64,000 nt of DNA, taken from positions 90,077,106 to 90,141,105 of the forward strand of contig NC_132918.1 of NCBI RefSeq assembly GCF_047675955.1. Reading direction: 5' to 3'. Every line of letters starts with the position of its first letter. Position 1 is the stretch's first letter. This document shows, in pieces, positions 34,002 through 45,857 of the stretch. The translations under genes were made by a program, and so were the position numbers. Source of the DNA: Chlorocebus sabaeus. Taxonomy: Eukaryota; Chordata; Mammalia; Primates; Cercopithecidae. The notes below the pieces were generated by a model. That model did not search any database, was not told the DNA's origin, and saw only the letters and a program-made list of their open reading frames with translations.

Positions 34002-34285
34002 AGCCAGGCGCAGTGGCTCATGCCTGTCATCCCAGCACTTTGGGAGGCTGAGGCGAGTGGGTCACAAGTTCAGGAGTTTGAGACCAGCCTGGCCAGCATG
34101 GTAAAACCCCATCTCTACTAAAAATACAAAAATTAGCCAGGCATGGTGGCGGGTGTGTATAATCCCAGCTACTTGGGAGGCTGAGGTGGGAGAAATGCTT
34201 GAACCTGGGAGGCGGAGGTTGCAGTGAGCCAAGACTGTACCACTGCACTCCAGCCTGGGCAACAAAGTGAGACTCCATCTCAGGA
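34002..34285 (+). mobile_element. Alu (S-like)
   Basis: Full dimer from AGCCAGGCGCAGTGGCTCAT to GAGACTCCATCTC. Its A-tail is replaced by pentanucleotide repeats. Confidence 0.95.
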
Positions 34286-34290
34286 AAAGG

Positions 34291-34385
34291 ACAGGACAGG
34301 ACAGGACAGGACAGGACAGGACAGGAAAGGAAAGGAAAGGAAAGGAAAGGAAAGGAAAGGAAAGGAAAGGAAAGGAAAGGAAAGG
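34291..34385. repeat. Compound pentanucleotide repeat (ACAGG)7(AAAGG)12
   Basis: Seven uninterrupted ACAGG units (34291-34325) are followed by twelve AAAGG units (34326-34385), directly at the 3' end of the Alu. Confidence 0.97.
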
Positions 34386-34919
34386 GGACTAGAGAGAGAA
34401 CATCCTAGACAGAGGGAGAGCATCCTCAAGGGCCCCAAGTGCGGATGACACCTGTGTGGGCAACAGCCAGGGGTTCAGTGCAGCTGAAACAAAAGTACAA
34501 GGGGGAGTTGCTGAGAGGAGAGGTGGATGCAGGGAGAGAGTAGCTGCCCCCAGTGTCAGGCTAAGGAGTTTGGCTTTTCAAATGAGCAGGAGCTCAGGAA
34601 AGCTGGAGACAGGGAGTCATCAGTTAGTTTGGGGACATGGAAGTGGGTAGGTGGTCCCTTGGCTGCAGAGCATGGAGCTGCTAGTGACCCAGGAGACTAT
34701 GTCCGATGTGAAATGAAATTGAAAGTCAAGCAGAGAGTCTGGCTGAGGATCTTCTAAGAGGCAGAAAATGACGTGGAGGCAGGGAGAGGGAACCAGGCCC
34801 CCAGAGCCAGAATAGTCAGCAGGAAGGACATGAGGCCTGGAGGTACCTGCACGTCACAGGAGTGCGGCCACGGACACGTTCACAGTGTGCTCAGCCCCTC
34901 AGCTGCAGGCATGGGGCCA
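34386..34919. other. Unique or very old sequence
   Basis: Nothing confidently recognised. Confidence 0.45.
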
Positions 34920-35015
34920 GCCCTCTAGGCTGTATACCTCTTGAGGGTGGGACCTGTGGCTTATTCAGAGCCTGGCCCTTAGTAGGCCCTGAAGAAATAA
35001 CTGTGGAATTCTTTA
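34920..35015 (+). mobile_element. L2 3' fragment
   Basis: AGGCTGTATACCTCTTGAGG, GAGCCTGGCCCTTAGTAGG, CCTGAAGAAATAACTGTGG. Confidence 0.65.
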
Positions 35016-35768
35016 CTGGATAAGCTCAGATGTGCCAAGATGAGAAGACAAAGGCCGCTTCCCAAAACGCTCCCATGACTGAGGCCAAACCCACATAAAT
35101 CTCCTACGTTTATCCTCGGTAATGTCAGGGCCAGGACACGTAGGTGAATTTCACAATGGGAGCCTGCGTCTCCATTCCATTCGCCTCACAGAGCTGGGTG
35201 GGCTGGGCTGGGCTGTGTTCACCAACAGCCCCTGCGGACTTCTCCCGGATGAGGACCCCTCCCGGCTTCTGGAGATTCTGCGGCAGACATGATACAAGCC
35301 CATCCAGGAGGCATAAGGCGGTATCTCCTGAGCCGTACGTGCTGGTCTAGGGAGCAACACCCTCTCTGCAGGGCATCTTGAGGCTCTCTGGAGTACACGG
35401 ACACAGGTGAGTCACCCTTTTACAGTCACAGGCTGAGACGGCGCAGCCCTGGTGAGATTCTGACTTGTAGCTAATGCGCACTAAAAGCAGCTCTCGGGAA
35501 CTTCTGAGACCAGTCAGAAATCAATGGTGACAATAAAGCATTTACACTTTTGAGCAGAGTTACCTCATCTCAACTTCAATTCCTTGATTCCTTCTGCATG
35601 GAATGATGGCCAAATCCCAGTGGTTAGTTCTCAAAATTAGCAAATTAGTCTGTAGGCAATGTTAGCACCACCCGACAGAGAAAGCTTAATCCTTCCTATT
35701 CAACCCACGCCCAAATTCTAGCTCATGAGCTGACACGGACTGGCAGAGGATGTGGGGGGCACCCTTGC
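35016..35768. other. Unique sequence
   Basis: Nothing recognised. Confidence 0.5.
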
Positions 35769-35811
35769 TGTTATGAATAGCAGGTATGTCCCCCCCAAAT
35801 TTACATGTTGA

Positions 35812-36000
35812 TGTCTATATTAGTCTGTTCTCACACTGCTATAAAGACATACCTGGGACTGGGTTGATTTATGTAGAAAAGAGGTTTAATTGACCTACAG
35901 TTCTACAGACCACACAAGAGGCATGGCTGGGAGGCCTCAGAAAACTCAAAATCATGGTGGAAGACGTAGAGGAAGCAAGCACATCTGCACATGGCAGCAG

Positions 36001-36031
<31 letters not shown>

Positions 36032-36239
36032 CGAGAGCGAGAGAGTGAGTACAAGAAGGGGGAAGCACTACATACTTTTAAACAACTGCATCTCATAAGA
36101 ACTCATTCACTATCACGAGAAGAGCAAGTGGGAAGTCCACGCCCATGATTCAATCACCTCCCACCCAGCCCCTCCTCTAACACATGGGGATTACAATTCA
36201 ATATGAGATTTGGGTGGGGACACAGAGCCAAACCATATC
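35812..36239 (-). mobile_element. MaLR LTR (MST/THE1-type), nested
   Basis: Reverse-orientation LTR: TTAGTCTGTTCTCACACTGC, AAAGAGGTTTAATTGACC, TCATGGTGGAAGACG, TGGGTGGGGACACAGAGCCA, AACCATATCA. A (GA)n expansion with GAGC variants occupies 36001-36046. No retroviral gene remains. Confidence 0.9.
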
Positions 36240-36427
36240 AACATCCTAACTGCCAGTGGGATGGTGTTTGGGGAATTTGGGGGAGTTATTAGGTCATAAG
36301 GCTGGGGCTCTCATCAAGGGATTAGTGCCCTTATGAGAGACATGAGAGAGCTTGCCTCACCTCTCCCTATCTCTGCTCTCTCCATCATAAGAGGATACAA
36401 GACGGCCATCTGCAAACCAGGAAGTGT

Positions 36428-36517
36428 GCTCAGTCTGGTGCACAGATGTGGCTGTTTGGGTTAGCAGATTGTCTGCTTAATTGTCAATATTTTAAAATCA
36501 GAAGCTTTTACATTAAC
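36428..36517 (+). repeat. 90-bp block, copy A of a dispersed pair
   Basis: About 90% identical to 38796-38885 (shared GCTCAGTCTG, GCACAGATGTGGC, CAGATTGTCTGCTTAA, TTTTAAAATCAGAAGC). It sits inside an LTR between AACCAGGAAG and GCCAGCACC, where the LTR family has unrelated bases. Confidence 0.85.
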
Positions 36518-36641
36518 ACATATCTGATCTGCCAGCACCTTGATCTTGGACTTCCCAGCCTCCAGAACTGTAAGCAATAAATTCTATTGTTTATAAGCCA
36601 CCTAGTCTATGGTGTTTATTACAGTAGCCTGAACTAAGACG

Positions 36642-38795
36642 CTTGGTAAGATTCATTTATACGGTCAGGGCACTTTTACTCTTTACCTTGAAAGTCCAGT
36701 CAAAAGCCAAATTCCAGCGCAGGAATGGTGCAACACTCCCCTCTGGGCTCTAACAGATGATAGGTCCATATACACTGTGTTACTTGGCTCTGAAACAATT
36801 CCAAACACTTGCATAGTTTGCTACGTGAGTGTCATATGTTTTTCTATGACAAGAACTTGGAATGAACTCTCCTTCCCCTTGAGAGAAAATGTTACATCAT
36901 CAAACCTTATAAGACCCTGTATACAACCTCTACTGGGCTTCAAATTACATATAAACACAAGATTCTGGCATTCTAAGACCTCAGGCTATGGCAGGGCTAC
37001 ATGGTCAGCCACCTCTCTGAGGTGGCAAGTTTATGACAACATGAGGCCACACTCTTAACCACCTCTTCAAAGACCGAGAGCTCAGTGGGGTCACACTCCA
37101 TTAGCCTTTGAGCAAATCTCAGAACCCTCGCCAGCCAGCACCAGCCAGCCAATGCTCTGGGAATCTAACGTGTTGTCCAGCACCTCCACTGTGTGGCTCA
37201 GCTCTCCCAAGAGCCACTTGTATAAAGTTACCCCTCACATTTTAGTTAGACTTTACTTCGCACAGAGGCCTGCTTCCCGCCTAACTGAGCGACTAGACTC
37301 TAGTAATTTTGGAAGCCACTCACTCTGTGGCTAATGCATTCCCTGAGAGAATTGTTCTCATTATTCTGCCCCTTTTTAGGCATCGTGAACCAAAGGAAAA
37401 CAAAAATCTCTTTGTATAGCAATAAACCACGTGATTCATCTAATCACAACTTTGATGGTGTCTCCTTATTTCAACCATAGAGAACACGATGCTGACCCCA
37501 GCGGTTATTTCTGACCCCAAATACGGGAGCCCTTCACAGCCTCTCTCCCCTGCCTTGGTTCCCTCCCCAGTCTCTCCTCTTCCAGCCCTCCCTGCTCCTC
37601 CACACCACGCTCAGGATGCTGGTGTCTCCTGAGGCCTGCGACAGCCCTGCTTCACACTCGTTGTCCTAGCGCCCCCGCCCCAACCTTTGTTATCAAAAGT
37701 GTTCTAGTTTAAACAATACATGAATGGTAACTATTTCTCATGACGTTTATCTTTACTTACTATGGTGGGCAGGCAGACCTAGAAAATGGGGTCTTCGGTG
37801 GCAGGGTCTCATTCAGACTGCTCACGGTTTGGTTCCCATCTCCTTCCTTTTCTTCCAATTTTATCCCTCCTTTTGTCCCTGAAGGAACTTATCTTAGCTG
37901 GCAAAGACACCAAAATGTATCCTATGAGAACCGTCAGCCTGCTCTAGGTGTATCACAAGTTCGGCTGTAAGTTTTCTATTAGTCAACTGAAAAAAAGGAG
38001 ACGTAATTAGTTGTACAGAAGGAAAAAATAAGTTATTCAGGAGAAATACAACTATTCCTGACTCTAGACCATTTTCAGATGGACCATCAAAGAGGCCACT
38101 TTGTGACACCAGTAACAATGTCCTCAGTGGCACCGCCGAGCAGGCAGCAGGGACTGGGGCTGGTGTGCACGTGCACGCTGGGGTCTTCATGTGACCAGCA
38201 CTGCCCAGGCTCGCTTGGGAGCCAGCGCCAAACAGGGAGGATGGTGAAGTGGGAAGCAATGAGGATATACCTGCCACATCACGCCCAGGCCACTCCCTTC
38301 CCTCCTTCCCTCTCTTCCCTTTGGATTTGTCTCCCTCTATTCCTCCCTGGCCAGAACTTCAACCTCCCAAAAGCATCTTTGGACACAGAGAGGAGTTTAA
38401 AGATGCTCTTATACACATTCAAGCTCTCCAGACAATTAAAGTAATTGCACCTCCAAAAATGGTGAGTCTGGGGATCTCTTAATTTTCTTCCAAAATTGCA
38501 TTTCTAGACAAGAATTATGCTTGGCCTTGACATTTTGTTATTAGCGAGATCTGAGGTTAGGTACAGAAACATTTGGTGGAATTTTAAATTACCAATAAAA
38601 ATCAATTATTTCAAGTAACAGGAGAAAATATTGGGAAAAAACCAAGTTGGAGTGTACCTAAATAAGACTCTAGGCGTCAGTTCCCAAGACCAGCCAACCA
38701 AAGTCTCACAGGGTCCAGCCGATGGTGGGAGCATTTGGCCAGTTTTTTGCCTCAATGGGCCTTTAAACCAGAGGTCTCAACCTGCCCATTCTTGG
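36642..38795. other. Mostly unique sequence
   Basis: No supported gene or confident repeat. Confidence 0.5.
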
Positions 38796-38885
38796 GCTCA
38801 GTCTGATGCACAGATGTGGCTTGTTTGACCAGCAGATTGTCTGCTTAACTGTCGATATTTTAAAATCAGAAGCTTTTACATTAAC
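38796..38885 (+). repeat. 90-bp block, copy B of a dispersed pair
   Basis: Same orientation as copy A, 2.3 kb away. The flanks (38730-38960) have a faint old DNA-transposon look that I cannot assign. Confidence 0.85.
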
Positions 38886-39227
38886 AACACAGAATTCTGG
38901 CTTCTTTTGAAAAGAAAAAAAATCAGAAGATCTGGTAATACTTCACACAAACAAAACCAAGAACCATCAGAAATACTAGGCAAGAGCCCGGGCATAGAAG
39001 GGTTTTCAATCAATTGCTTTCCTTCCCTCTTTTTTACAATCCATTTTCAAATTGTAAAAACTTGTCTTACTTCCTGAAGGCATTTACCTGAAATTAAACT
39101 GCCGCAGGCTGTACCCTCAGTTTCTGAATCACATACGGGCTCTTCTTGTACCTGCTGCAGTATGTTACATTTACTAGAGGATCACCTTTTCTTTTGAGAG
39201 CTTATCAAATGTTCTCTCATTTTATAA
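38886..39227. other. Unique or very old sequence
   Basis: Nothing confidently recognised. Confidence 0.45.
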
Positions 39228-39519
39228 TTTTTTTTTTTTTTTTGAGATGGACTCTTGCTGTCATCCAGGCTGGAGTGCAAGGGTGCGGTCTTGACTCACT
39301 GCAACCTCTGCTTCCTGGGTTCAAGCAATTCTTCTCAGCCTCCCGAGTAACTGGGATGACAGGTGCCTGCCACCACGCCCAGCTGATTTTTGTATTTTTA
39401 GTAGAGACGGGGTTTCACCATGTCGGCCAGGCTGGTCTCGAACTCCTGACCTCAAGTGATCCACCGGCCTGGGCCTCCCAAAGTGCTGGGATTACAGGCG
39501 CGAGCCATCGTGCCCGGCC
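39228..39519 (-). mobile_element. Alu (S-like)
   Basis: Poly-T start at 39228-39243, full dimer, ending GTGCCCGGCC. TTTATAATTTTTTT is duplicated on both sides. Confidence 0.95.
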
Positions 39520-39731
39520 TTTATAATTTTTTTTTAACAACAACTCCATTCCATCTTGAGTGTGATACGGTATGTGGGCCGGGGACTGGGCCTCTTCTAA
39601 TCTGATCGGTGCAAGTGGCTGGCTAATCACATGCCACCCAGGTATTCCTGGCGTTGATTTGTGCGTTTTTTCATCCACAAATCTCTCCCAGCTTCTGGCT
39701 GGCAAAGGGGGTCAAACAGTTCCTCCTTTTC

Positions 39732-40018
39732 TTTTTTGAGACAGAGTCTTGCCCTGTCGCCCAGGCTGGAATGCAATGGTGTGATCTCAGCTCACCGCAA
39801 CATCCGCCTCCCAGGCTCAGGTGATTCTCCTGCCTCAGTCTCCCGAGTAGCTGGGATTAAAGGCCTGCGCCACCACACCCGGCTAATTTTGTGTATCTTT
39901 AGTAGAGATGGGGTTTCACCCCATTGGCCAGGCTGGTCTCGAACTCCTGACCCCGTGATCCGCCTGCCTCAGCCTCCCAAAGTGCTGGGATTATAGGCGT
40001 GAGGCACCGCACCCGGCC
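39732..40018 (-). mobile_element. Alu (S/Y-like)
   Basis: Short T-run, full dimer, ending GCACCCGGCC. An exact 16-bp target-site duplication AAACAGTTCCTCCTTT lies at 39714-39729 and 40019-40034. Confidence 0.97.
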
Positions 40019-40034
40019 AAACAGTTCCTCCTTT

Positions 40035-41685
40035 CTAACTGTTTCAGTCTCCCCTGCACCAAAAAGGCCTCAAGGATTCTACTACTCCTTTTATGCTGAA
40101 GTATGTTTGCCTGATCCTCTGCATGGTGTCTTTAACCTTGGACAGCAGCTAAGAGGCTGTGAGATGTGAGTAGAAAAGTGGCCCGCAAGACCAAGGTCAC
40201 ACTCCGTACCCCCCAAACCCTGCCGACATCTTGGCAGGAAGGTACTGGCAGAAGAAGTAAAGGTGCCTTTTGTCTGCTCTGGTTATTCTTTGTAAATAAT
40301 GATTCACCCTGATGCCTCTACCTGGCTTAGACGCAATCTTCCAGGCTCTCTGAAAACTGAATACAAATGAGCTGCAATTACATCATCAGACACACGAAAG
40401 TCCTGTTCACTGTCAGCCCAAGTAGAGAGCTAGAATGATCCTGCTTTCTTTATAGTTCCCAGTTCGTGACCCTTGGGCCAGTCAACATAGGATGGTCCTG
40501 GCAGCAAAGGAAAGGTCTCCATGCAGAGACTGGGCTTGATTTTGTTAAGAGAAGCAGTGGGTTTGTTTGTGTTTGTTTTTTTAACAGAGCCAAGGGAGAT
40601 GAAGTGGAAGCCACATGAACAGGCACCTCACTCCACAGTGACTGACATTAATAAGGCCCTGAGAGCATCTCTGTGACTTCACATTTCGGAAAGTCCATCA
40701 GGATCCACCAGCCTCATCATGAGCGCTCGTCTACAGACACAAGGACACGGCAGGCATCCAGGAGGCAAATCACGACATACTACACCAATTCTGGTTCAGC
40801 TTTCTCTTTACAAATAGTGACAGAGCAGTCCCCAAAAGGCAGACGGCTGGGTTCCTGGATCAAAACACTCCTTTGGGCAGCTTGTCGATGTTGGGGTCAA
40901 TTCTGCTACCACGAAATAGAAGATCACAGGGGTTCTCTACGACCCACGGTAAGCAGCTCATTGAAAGAAGTCACCTAAAGCAAGGGGAGGAGACAGATGT
41001 TCAACTCAAACCCAGGCTCAGATTAAAAGCTTGATATTTCTATAAGAGCCAGTTCTGGTGCTAACCTGGAAGCAGAGGGATGGGAACTGCAGATCCATTT
41101 CACTTAGGAACCCACAGTGGAAATGCAGTCCTGTGGCTGAAGTCTGCACCTGAGATGGCCATGGAGCCATACTGAAATTCCCTTCATGGGGGGCTGGTCA
41201 CGCTCAGTGCAGTCCTTTCCACACGTGGTTTGTCACAGAAGGTCTCTTGTACATGCCACTGCGATTCAACTGTGCTATTTTGCTTTTTTTCCCCAGGAGG
41301 ATGCTTACAGATAAGCCTTTCTGCTGCCTGGATCACAAATAAGGTTCTTTCAATGCGCTGATGTCTATTTGGCAAAGGCAACAGATTGCAGCAATGCAAA
41401 AAAGCACACTGTCCTGTGGGCCCATCACCCACTGCTGTGCCTCCGCTGCAGCCCTGTCCAGACCCACCTCCCACTGCAAGCTCCTGGAAGACAACGTTTG
41501 GTTTCTCTCTACTGCACAGCCAAACCCTCGACAAATGCCTGCCCAGTGAGCTTTCTATTCGGGCACAGAGCTCGGTCTATCCCAAAAGCACTCTTAGAGG
41601 CTACGCCTGCATTGCAAAGCTAACCACCCCTTCAAGAGAGTTTTCAGAGGAAAGAAGGGAACGTGACACCCACCTCTTAGCATTT
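40035..41685. other. Unique sequence
   Basis: No supported gene. The frames of about 100 codons here have no recognisable domains. Confidence 0.5.
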
Positions 41686-42023
41686 TGAAGGCAGAACTCC
41701 TTCTTTGTTTGTTTGTTGTTGTTGTTGCTGTTGTTTTGAGACAGGGTCTCGCTCTGTTGCCCAGGCTGGAGTGCATGGCTAGTCACAGGCGTAATCCCAT
41801 TACTGATCAGCACAGGAGTTTTAATCTGCTCCATTTACAACCTGGGCTGCTGCATCCCTTCCTAGGCAACTTGATGGTCTCCCATTCCCACGAGGTCACC
41901 ATGTTGATGCCAAGCTTAGTGCAGACACCCACAGAATTCCTCGGCTTAAGCGATCCCCCTGCCTCAGCCTTCTGAGTAGCTGGAACTACAGGTGCAGGCT
42001 ACCATGCCCAGCTGAAGGCAGAA
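41686..42023 (-). mobile_element. Retrotransposition unit of the 7SL copy with TSDs
   Basis: The unit runs from one TGAAGGCAGAA copy through the tail and 7SL body to the other. The 11-bp repeats are identical, which defines the insertion limits. Confidence 0.85.
41738..42012 (-). pseudogene. 7SL RNA (SRP RNA) retropseudogene
   Basis: Read on the minus strand this is a nearly full-length 7SL RNA, not an Alu. The 5' Alu-like domain is followed by the SRP-specific S domain (GGGTGTCTGCACTAAG, ATGGTGACCTC, AACTCCTGTGCTGATCAGTA) and the 3' Alu domain ending in GAGACCCTGTCTC. Intact 7SL is about 300 nt; here roughly 22 nt are missing at the junction of the 5' domain and S domain, and there are many substitutions. 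A degenerate A-rich tail (CAA/CAAA units on the minus strand, 41697-41737) follows the 3' end. An 11-bp direct repeat, TGAAGGCAGAA (41686-41696 and 42013-42023), brackets the copy. These are hallmarks of L1-mediated retrotransposition. It should be non-functional: diverged, and without the upstream promoter of the true genes. Confidence 0.92.
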
Positions 42024-42296
42024 TATTAAGCTGAGGGCGAGGTGAGCCACTCAGCACAATTTACAGTTCCTACAGCAAAAAGTCTTTGTGTCTTGCCCAT
42101 GGGACAGCTCTCAACAGCAGCACTGACTTGGTGTTGGCACCACAGGCATTTGTGTTTTCATTAAATTTTATCTACCCTATCTCCCTCACATTATATCTTC
42201 CTTGAAAGCAAGAGGCATGTCTTCTACTTCGTAATTCCTCATGGGACCAATCCTATGGCTCCGATACACAATGAGCCAAATCAAAAACTGAGAACA

Positions 42297-42588
42297 GGCC
42301 GGGCGCGGTGGCTCACACCTGTAATCCCAGCACTTGGGAGGCTGAGGCAGGTGGGTCACCTGAGGTCAGGAGTTCGAGACCAGCCTGGCCAACATGGTGA
42401 AACCCTGTCTCTACTAAAAACACAAAAATTAGCCAGGCATGGTAGTGGGCACCTGTAATCCCAGCTACTTGGGAGGCTGAGGCAGGAGAATTGCTTGAAC
42501 CCGGGAGGCGGAGGTTGCAGTGAGCCAAGATCGCGCCACTGCACGTCAGCCTGGGCGACAAGAATGAAACTGTCTCAAACAAACAAAC
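42297..42588 (+). mobile_element. Alu (S-like)
   Basis: Starts GGCCGGGCGCGGTGGCTCAC with a near-consensus body and a (CAAA)n tail. AAACTGAGAA is duplicated at 42285-42294 and 42589-42598. Confidence 0.97.
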
Positions 42589-42598
42589 AAACTGAGAA

Positions 42599-43859
42599 TA
42601 ACAAACTTTCCCATGGACTGTCTTTAAAAACAAAAACTGAATGTGAAAGCAACTTCTATAAGACCAGTAATGGGACTACAGAGCCTGACTTAGCAGCTGG
42701 CCAGCACTGCGGAGGAGATGCCCTCTGACTACACATCTGTTCCTGCATTCACTCAACAAACGTCAAAGTGCCTGGCATGGGTCTGCACAGCCTCAGCGGA
42801 ACAGAAGGGCTGCCGTCCAGTCCCACCCCTTCCACACGTTCACTTCCTCACTCATTCTTTCAGGAGACACCCTGTGTCAGGCACGACGTGGCGAACTTCT
42901 ACAAACGGATTCAGCAGCACCAAAATACTCATCATGTGCAGACAGACAGAAGCACTGGAGGGAGTCGTGTTTTCAGACACAGGAAGCTTCTCATGGGCTC
43001 CGCCTGGACCTCGTCTCTCAGCTGGCACACTCTGGCCTTCAGCAGCCCCCGGCTATGCACCCGCGTCTTCAGACGTCATCCCGGAGCGCCTAGCTTGCCC
43101 GGGAGGCACAGCCATCAGATAAGACAGTCACATGGACAGCAACACAATCCTGCTTGGGTTCTTCTCTATACAGAGGTTTCCTTTTAAAATACCTTTTCCA
43201 TTGATGTTATTTAAAAGTAACAACCTCATAGTAGACTTCTGATCTCTACCACAGGGCAGGTACATCCCTCCCTTTTTATGAGTAATTCCTGCAGGGGTTA
43301 TAGCACGGCCTCCAGGTCACACGGGCTACACAAAACCACTTAGCCCAGTTTTCTAACTCCCAGGGAGTGAAGGAATCACTATTTTAAAAGGTGGCAAGCT
43401 TTTTTCTCCTTTACTCAGATTTAACTCTAATAGAAACGGACAGACTCAATCTTGGTTAATTTTTTTTTTTTAAACACGAGAACAAGGTTCAAGAAATTCA
43501 TCTTCAGGTGTCAGAGAGACGAAAAGAATCCAATAGCTTTTATCTTCAAGTCCTACATTTATGCATCCCGTAGTGAGGGTGGTGGCCGGTTCCCTTATAA
43601 CAGAGGGCTTCACGCCTGGTGAACAGTGGACCTGAATTTATATCAGCCGTAAAGCCTTCCAGACGTGACGGTTACACTAACATCCTGACATGAGGCAATC
43701 TGCAGAGAGATGGAAAGTGTGGCTGGCTGGAGGTTAGTGCTGCCTCTCTCTATTTTCTTCCCTTGTACCAACCGATTTCAGACTGAGGAACTTGAAGATG
43801 GAGTGACACTAGGAGCTCATATAACTCTCCTCAGCTCTAAACTCAGCCACAGCAGGTGT
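42599..43859. other. Mostly unique sequence
   Basis: No supported gene. Two overlapping plus-strand frames (42718-43187) are unlike known families. Confidence 0.5.
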
Positions 43860-44320
43860 TTTTAAAAAACTAATAGACTGAAAATGACATTTACAGATGA
43901 AATGCTGCGACGACTGAAATTTGTTTCAAAATAATCAGGGGAAGAGGAAAAGTGGGTGGGAGGAGACATAAAATAAAGATTGGCTAAGGGCTGATAGTTA
44001 CTGAGAGTGAATGGATATTATAATATTGCAGCATCCAGAAATATTACATGATGCTTTCTACTTTTGTATATGTTGGAAGGTTTTCATAGTAAAAAGAAAA
44101 ATTATATCAGGAGACTAACAACGTTTAACAAAGAAGGCTGACTTAGGTATAAGGATGGTCAAGATACACTGTTAAGTGAACAAAAAAAGACGTACAAAGG
44201 CATATAGAGTTCATTTACATATACACACACACACACCGATAAAAGTAAAGAAAATTTCTGGAAAACTAATAACCTCCATATGCTATTTAACATAAAAATG
44301 TATCATTTTTTAATGATGAG
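43860..44320 (+). mobile_element. Old L1 (L1M) 3' UTR remnants
   Basis: TTTCTACTTTTGTATATGTT and GGTTTTCATAGTAAAAAGAA resemble an L1M 3' end. A second piece (44150-44290: AAGATACACTGTTAAGTGAA) carries a (CA)n patch. Confidence 0.6.
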
Positions 44321-45069
44321 TTTTAGATAATAATTGTTTTCATCCGATGGGAGGGGCAAAAGGAGGAAAGGACATAGTCGGCTTGAAAATGAGATAAATC
44401 TCTCCATGGGCCAGAAATGGAACAGAAACCATATTGGAGATCAGGGCTAGAGCCATGGGTGGAACCTGGAAGCAAGCAGAGGGCCAGACGCTCACCCTCT
44501 GCGCAGCGTAGCAGGGACCAAAACACTCCAGGCACGGGGAAGGCAGAAGGCAGGCTCATGTGCGAAACAGGGAACGGGGGCTGCCTCGGGCATAGTCCTC
44601 TGTCTCTCCCCCGTCCTTGTCCCTTCCCCCACGCCATCCATGTCCCTTCCTCTGCTGCAACTACACTGCAATCTACATTCGTCCCTCCCCTCATCTTTGA
44701 TCCCCTGCTTTCCAATATTCTCTGGGATATTAAAATGTTCTTCCACTATTGCGGACTAGTTATTTTCTCTTTGTAATACTGTCTGTTTGTTTTGCAAATA
44801 CCTTACATTGTTTAGGGTGAAGCCATAAAAACTGGTCTGTATAGATAAGACGCTATTAATAAATTTAAGATGGTAATTTCTGCAGACAGGGGAAGGAGGG
44901 GAATACAGCACCAACACCCCAGCTGGCTGCAAGGAAGCTAGGAGAGAACGTATCCAGCCTTTTTGTCTTCCATAATGGGAGGCAGGCTTCTATGGCAGAG
45001 AATTCCGCAATTCTAGGAAGGGGGTTTAGACGCTGAGAAGCCAAAATATCAGCAATAATTTTGCTCAGG
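44321..45069. other. Unique sequence
   Basis: Nothing recognised. Confidence 0.5.
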
Positions 45070-45170
45070 GGTCAGCAGCCCCAGTTGTACATATAAGGAA
45101 ATTGAGGCTGAGGTTAAGGGACTTTCCTAGGTTCACAGAACTTATCAGTGGCCAAGCTGGGACTGGGGAT
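45070..45170 (-). mobile_element. MIR fragment (first of two)
   Basis: AAGGAAATTGAGGCTGAGGT, CAGTGGCCAAGCTGGGACTG. Confidence 0.65.
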
Positions 45171-45199
45171 AACGTTGTCACCACCACCCAGGAGTGCTG

Positions 45200-45360
45200 T
45201 TCCTTGCTAGGTACTATAAATACATTATCTGATTCAATTCCCCTCAACTCTGCCACATATAGTGTTAGAATCTCCATTTCTCAGCTAAAGAGACTAAGGC
45301 TCAGAGAGGTCAAGAGACTTGCCCAAGGTCACACAGCAACTGAGTGGCAGAGGTGGTCAG
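45200..45360 (-). mobile_element. MIR SINE (second of two)
   Basis: GGTACTATAAATACATTATC, AAGGCTCAGAGAGGTCAAGA, GCCCAAGGTCACACAGCAAC, TGAGTGGCAGAGGTGG. Confidence 0.9.
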
Positions 45361-45801
45361 TCCACATCCTCCCTTCTTCCCTCTGTGCTGGTGCCCACTC
45401 TCTCCCCAGCACTCCCCTGGGAGCCCAGCACCAGTGTTTGGAGTGGGATGACGCAGCCTGCGGAGACGCTTTCCTTCCGACCAAGCGTCTGGAAGAAGCC
45501 GAGGCTGGCACAGCACCGTCAGCAAATAAAACCATGTGACCTAACAAGGTGAACGAGTGGACACAATTAAAATACTTAACACAAAAGTGAATTCCCGCCT
45601 GGTGGCACGTTATCAGCAGCTGACAGGAATAGCCTGCCGCTTCCTCCTCAGGGTGGGCCTGGGCTCACACAGCACACAGCCGGCCCGTGGAGCCCGGGGA
45701 GAAGGAAACTGGAAGCCTGTGCCATCACCAACAAGCTCCCATTCAGAGGATCCTCAGACAGCCAGCTCCGCAAAGTGACCATAACGCAGGGCTGCGGCCC
45801 A
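45361..45801. other. Unique sequence
   Basis: Nothing recognised. Confidence 0.5.
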
Positions 45802-45857
45802 CATACACACACACTCACACACGCGCACACTCTCTCACACACTCTCTCTCTCTCTAT
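45802..45857. repeat. Mixed (CA)n/(CT)n simple repeat
   Basis: Interrupted CA units grade into CT units. Confidence 0.9.

Larger units (their letters stand above)
35769..36641 (+). mobile_element. MaLR LTR (MLT1-type), split by a second LTR
   Basis: 5' part 35769-35811 (TGTTATGAATAGCAGG, TACATGTTGATG), then a minus-strand LTR, then the remainder from 36240 (ACATCCTAACTGCCAG, TTATTAGGTCATAAGGCTGG, CTTGATCTTGGACTTCCCAG, CTGAACTAAGACG). Within the remainder, a 90-bp block (36428-36517) foreign to the LTR replaces part of the expected sequence. Confidence 0.85.

Noticed and set aside
35812..36641. Search for retroviral genes near the LTRs
   Set aside because: Only LTR sequence is present (solo or nested LTRs); no gag, pol or env resemblance.
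41738..42012. Reading this copy as an Alu
   Set aside because: Only the two ends match Alu; the middle is the 7SL S domain.
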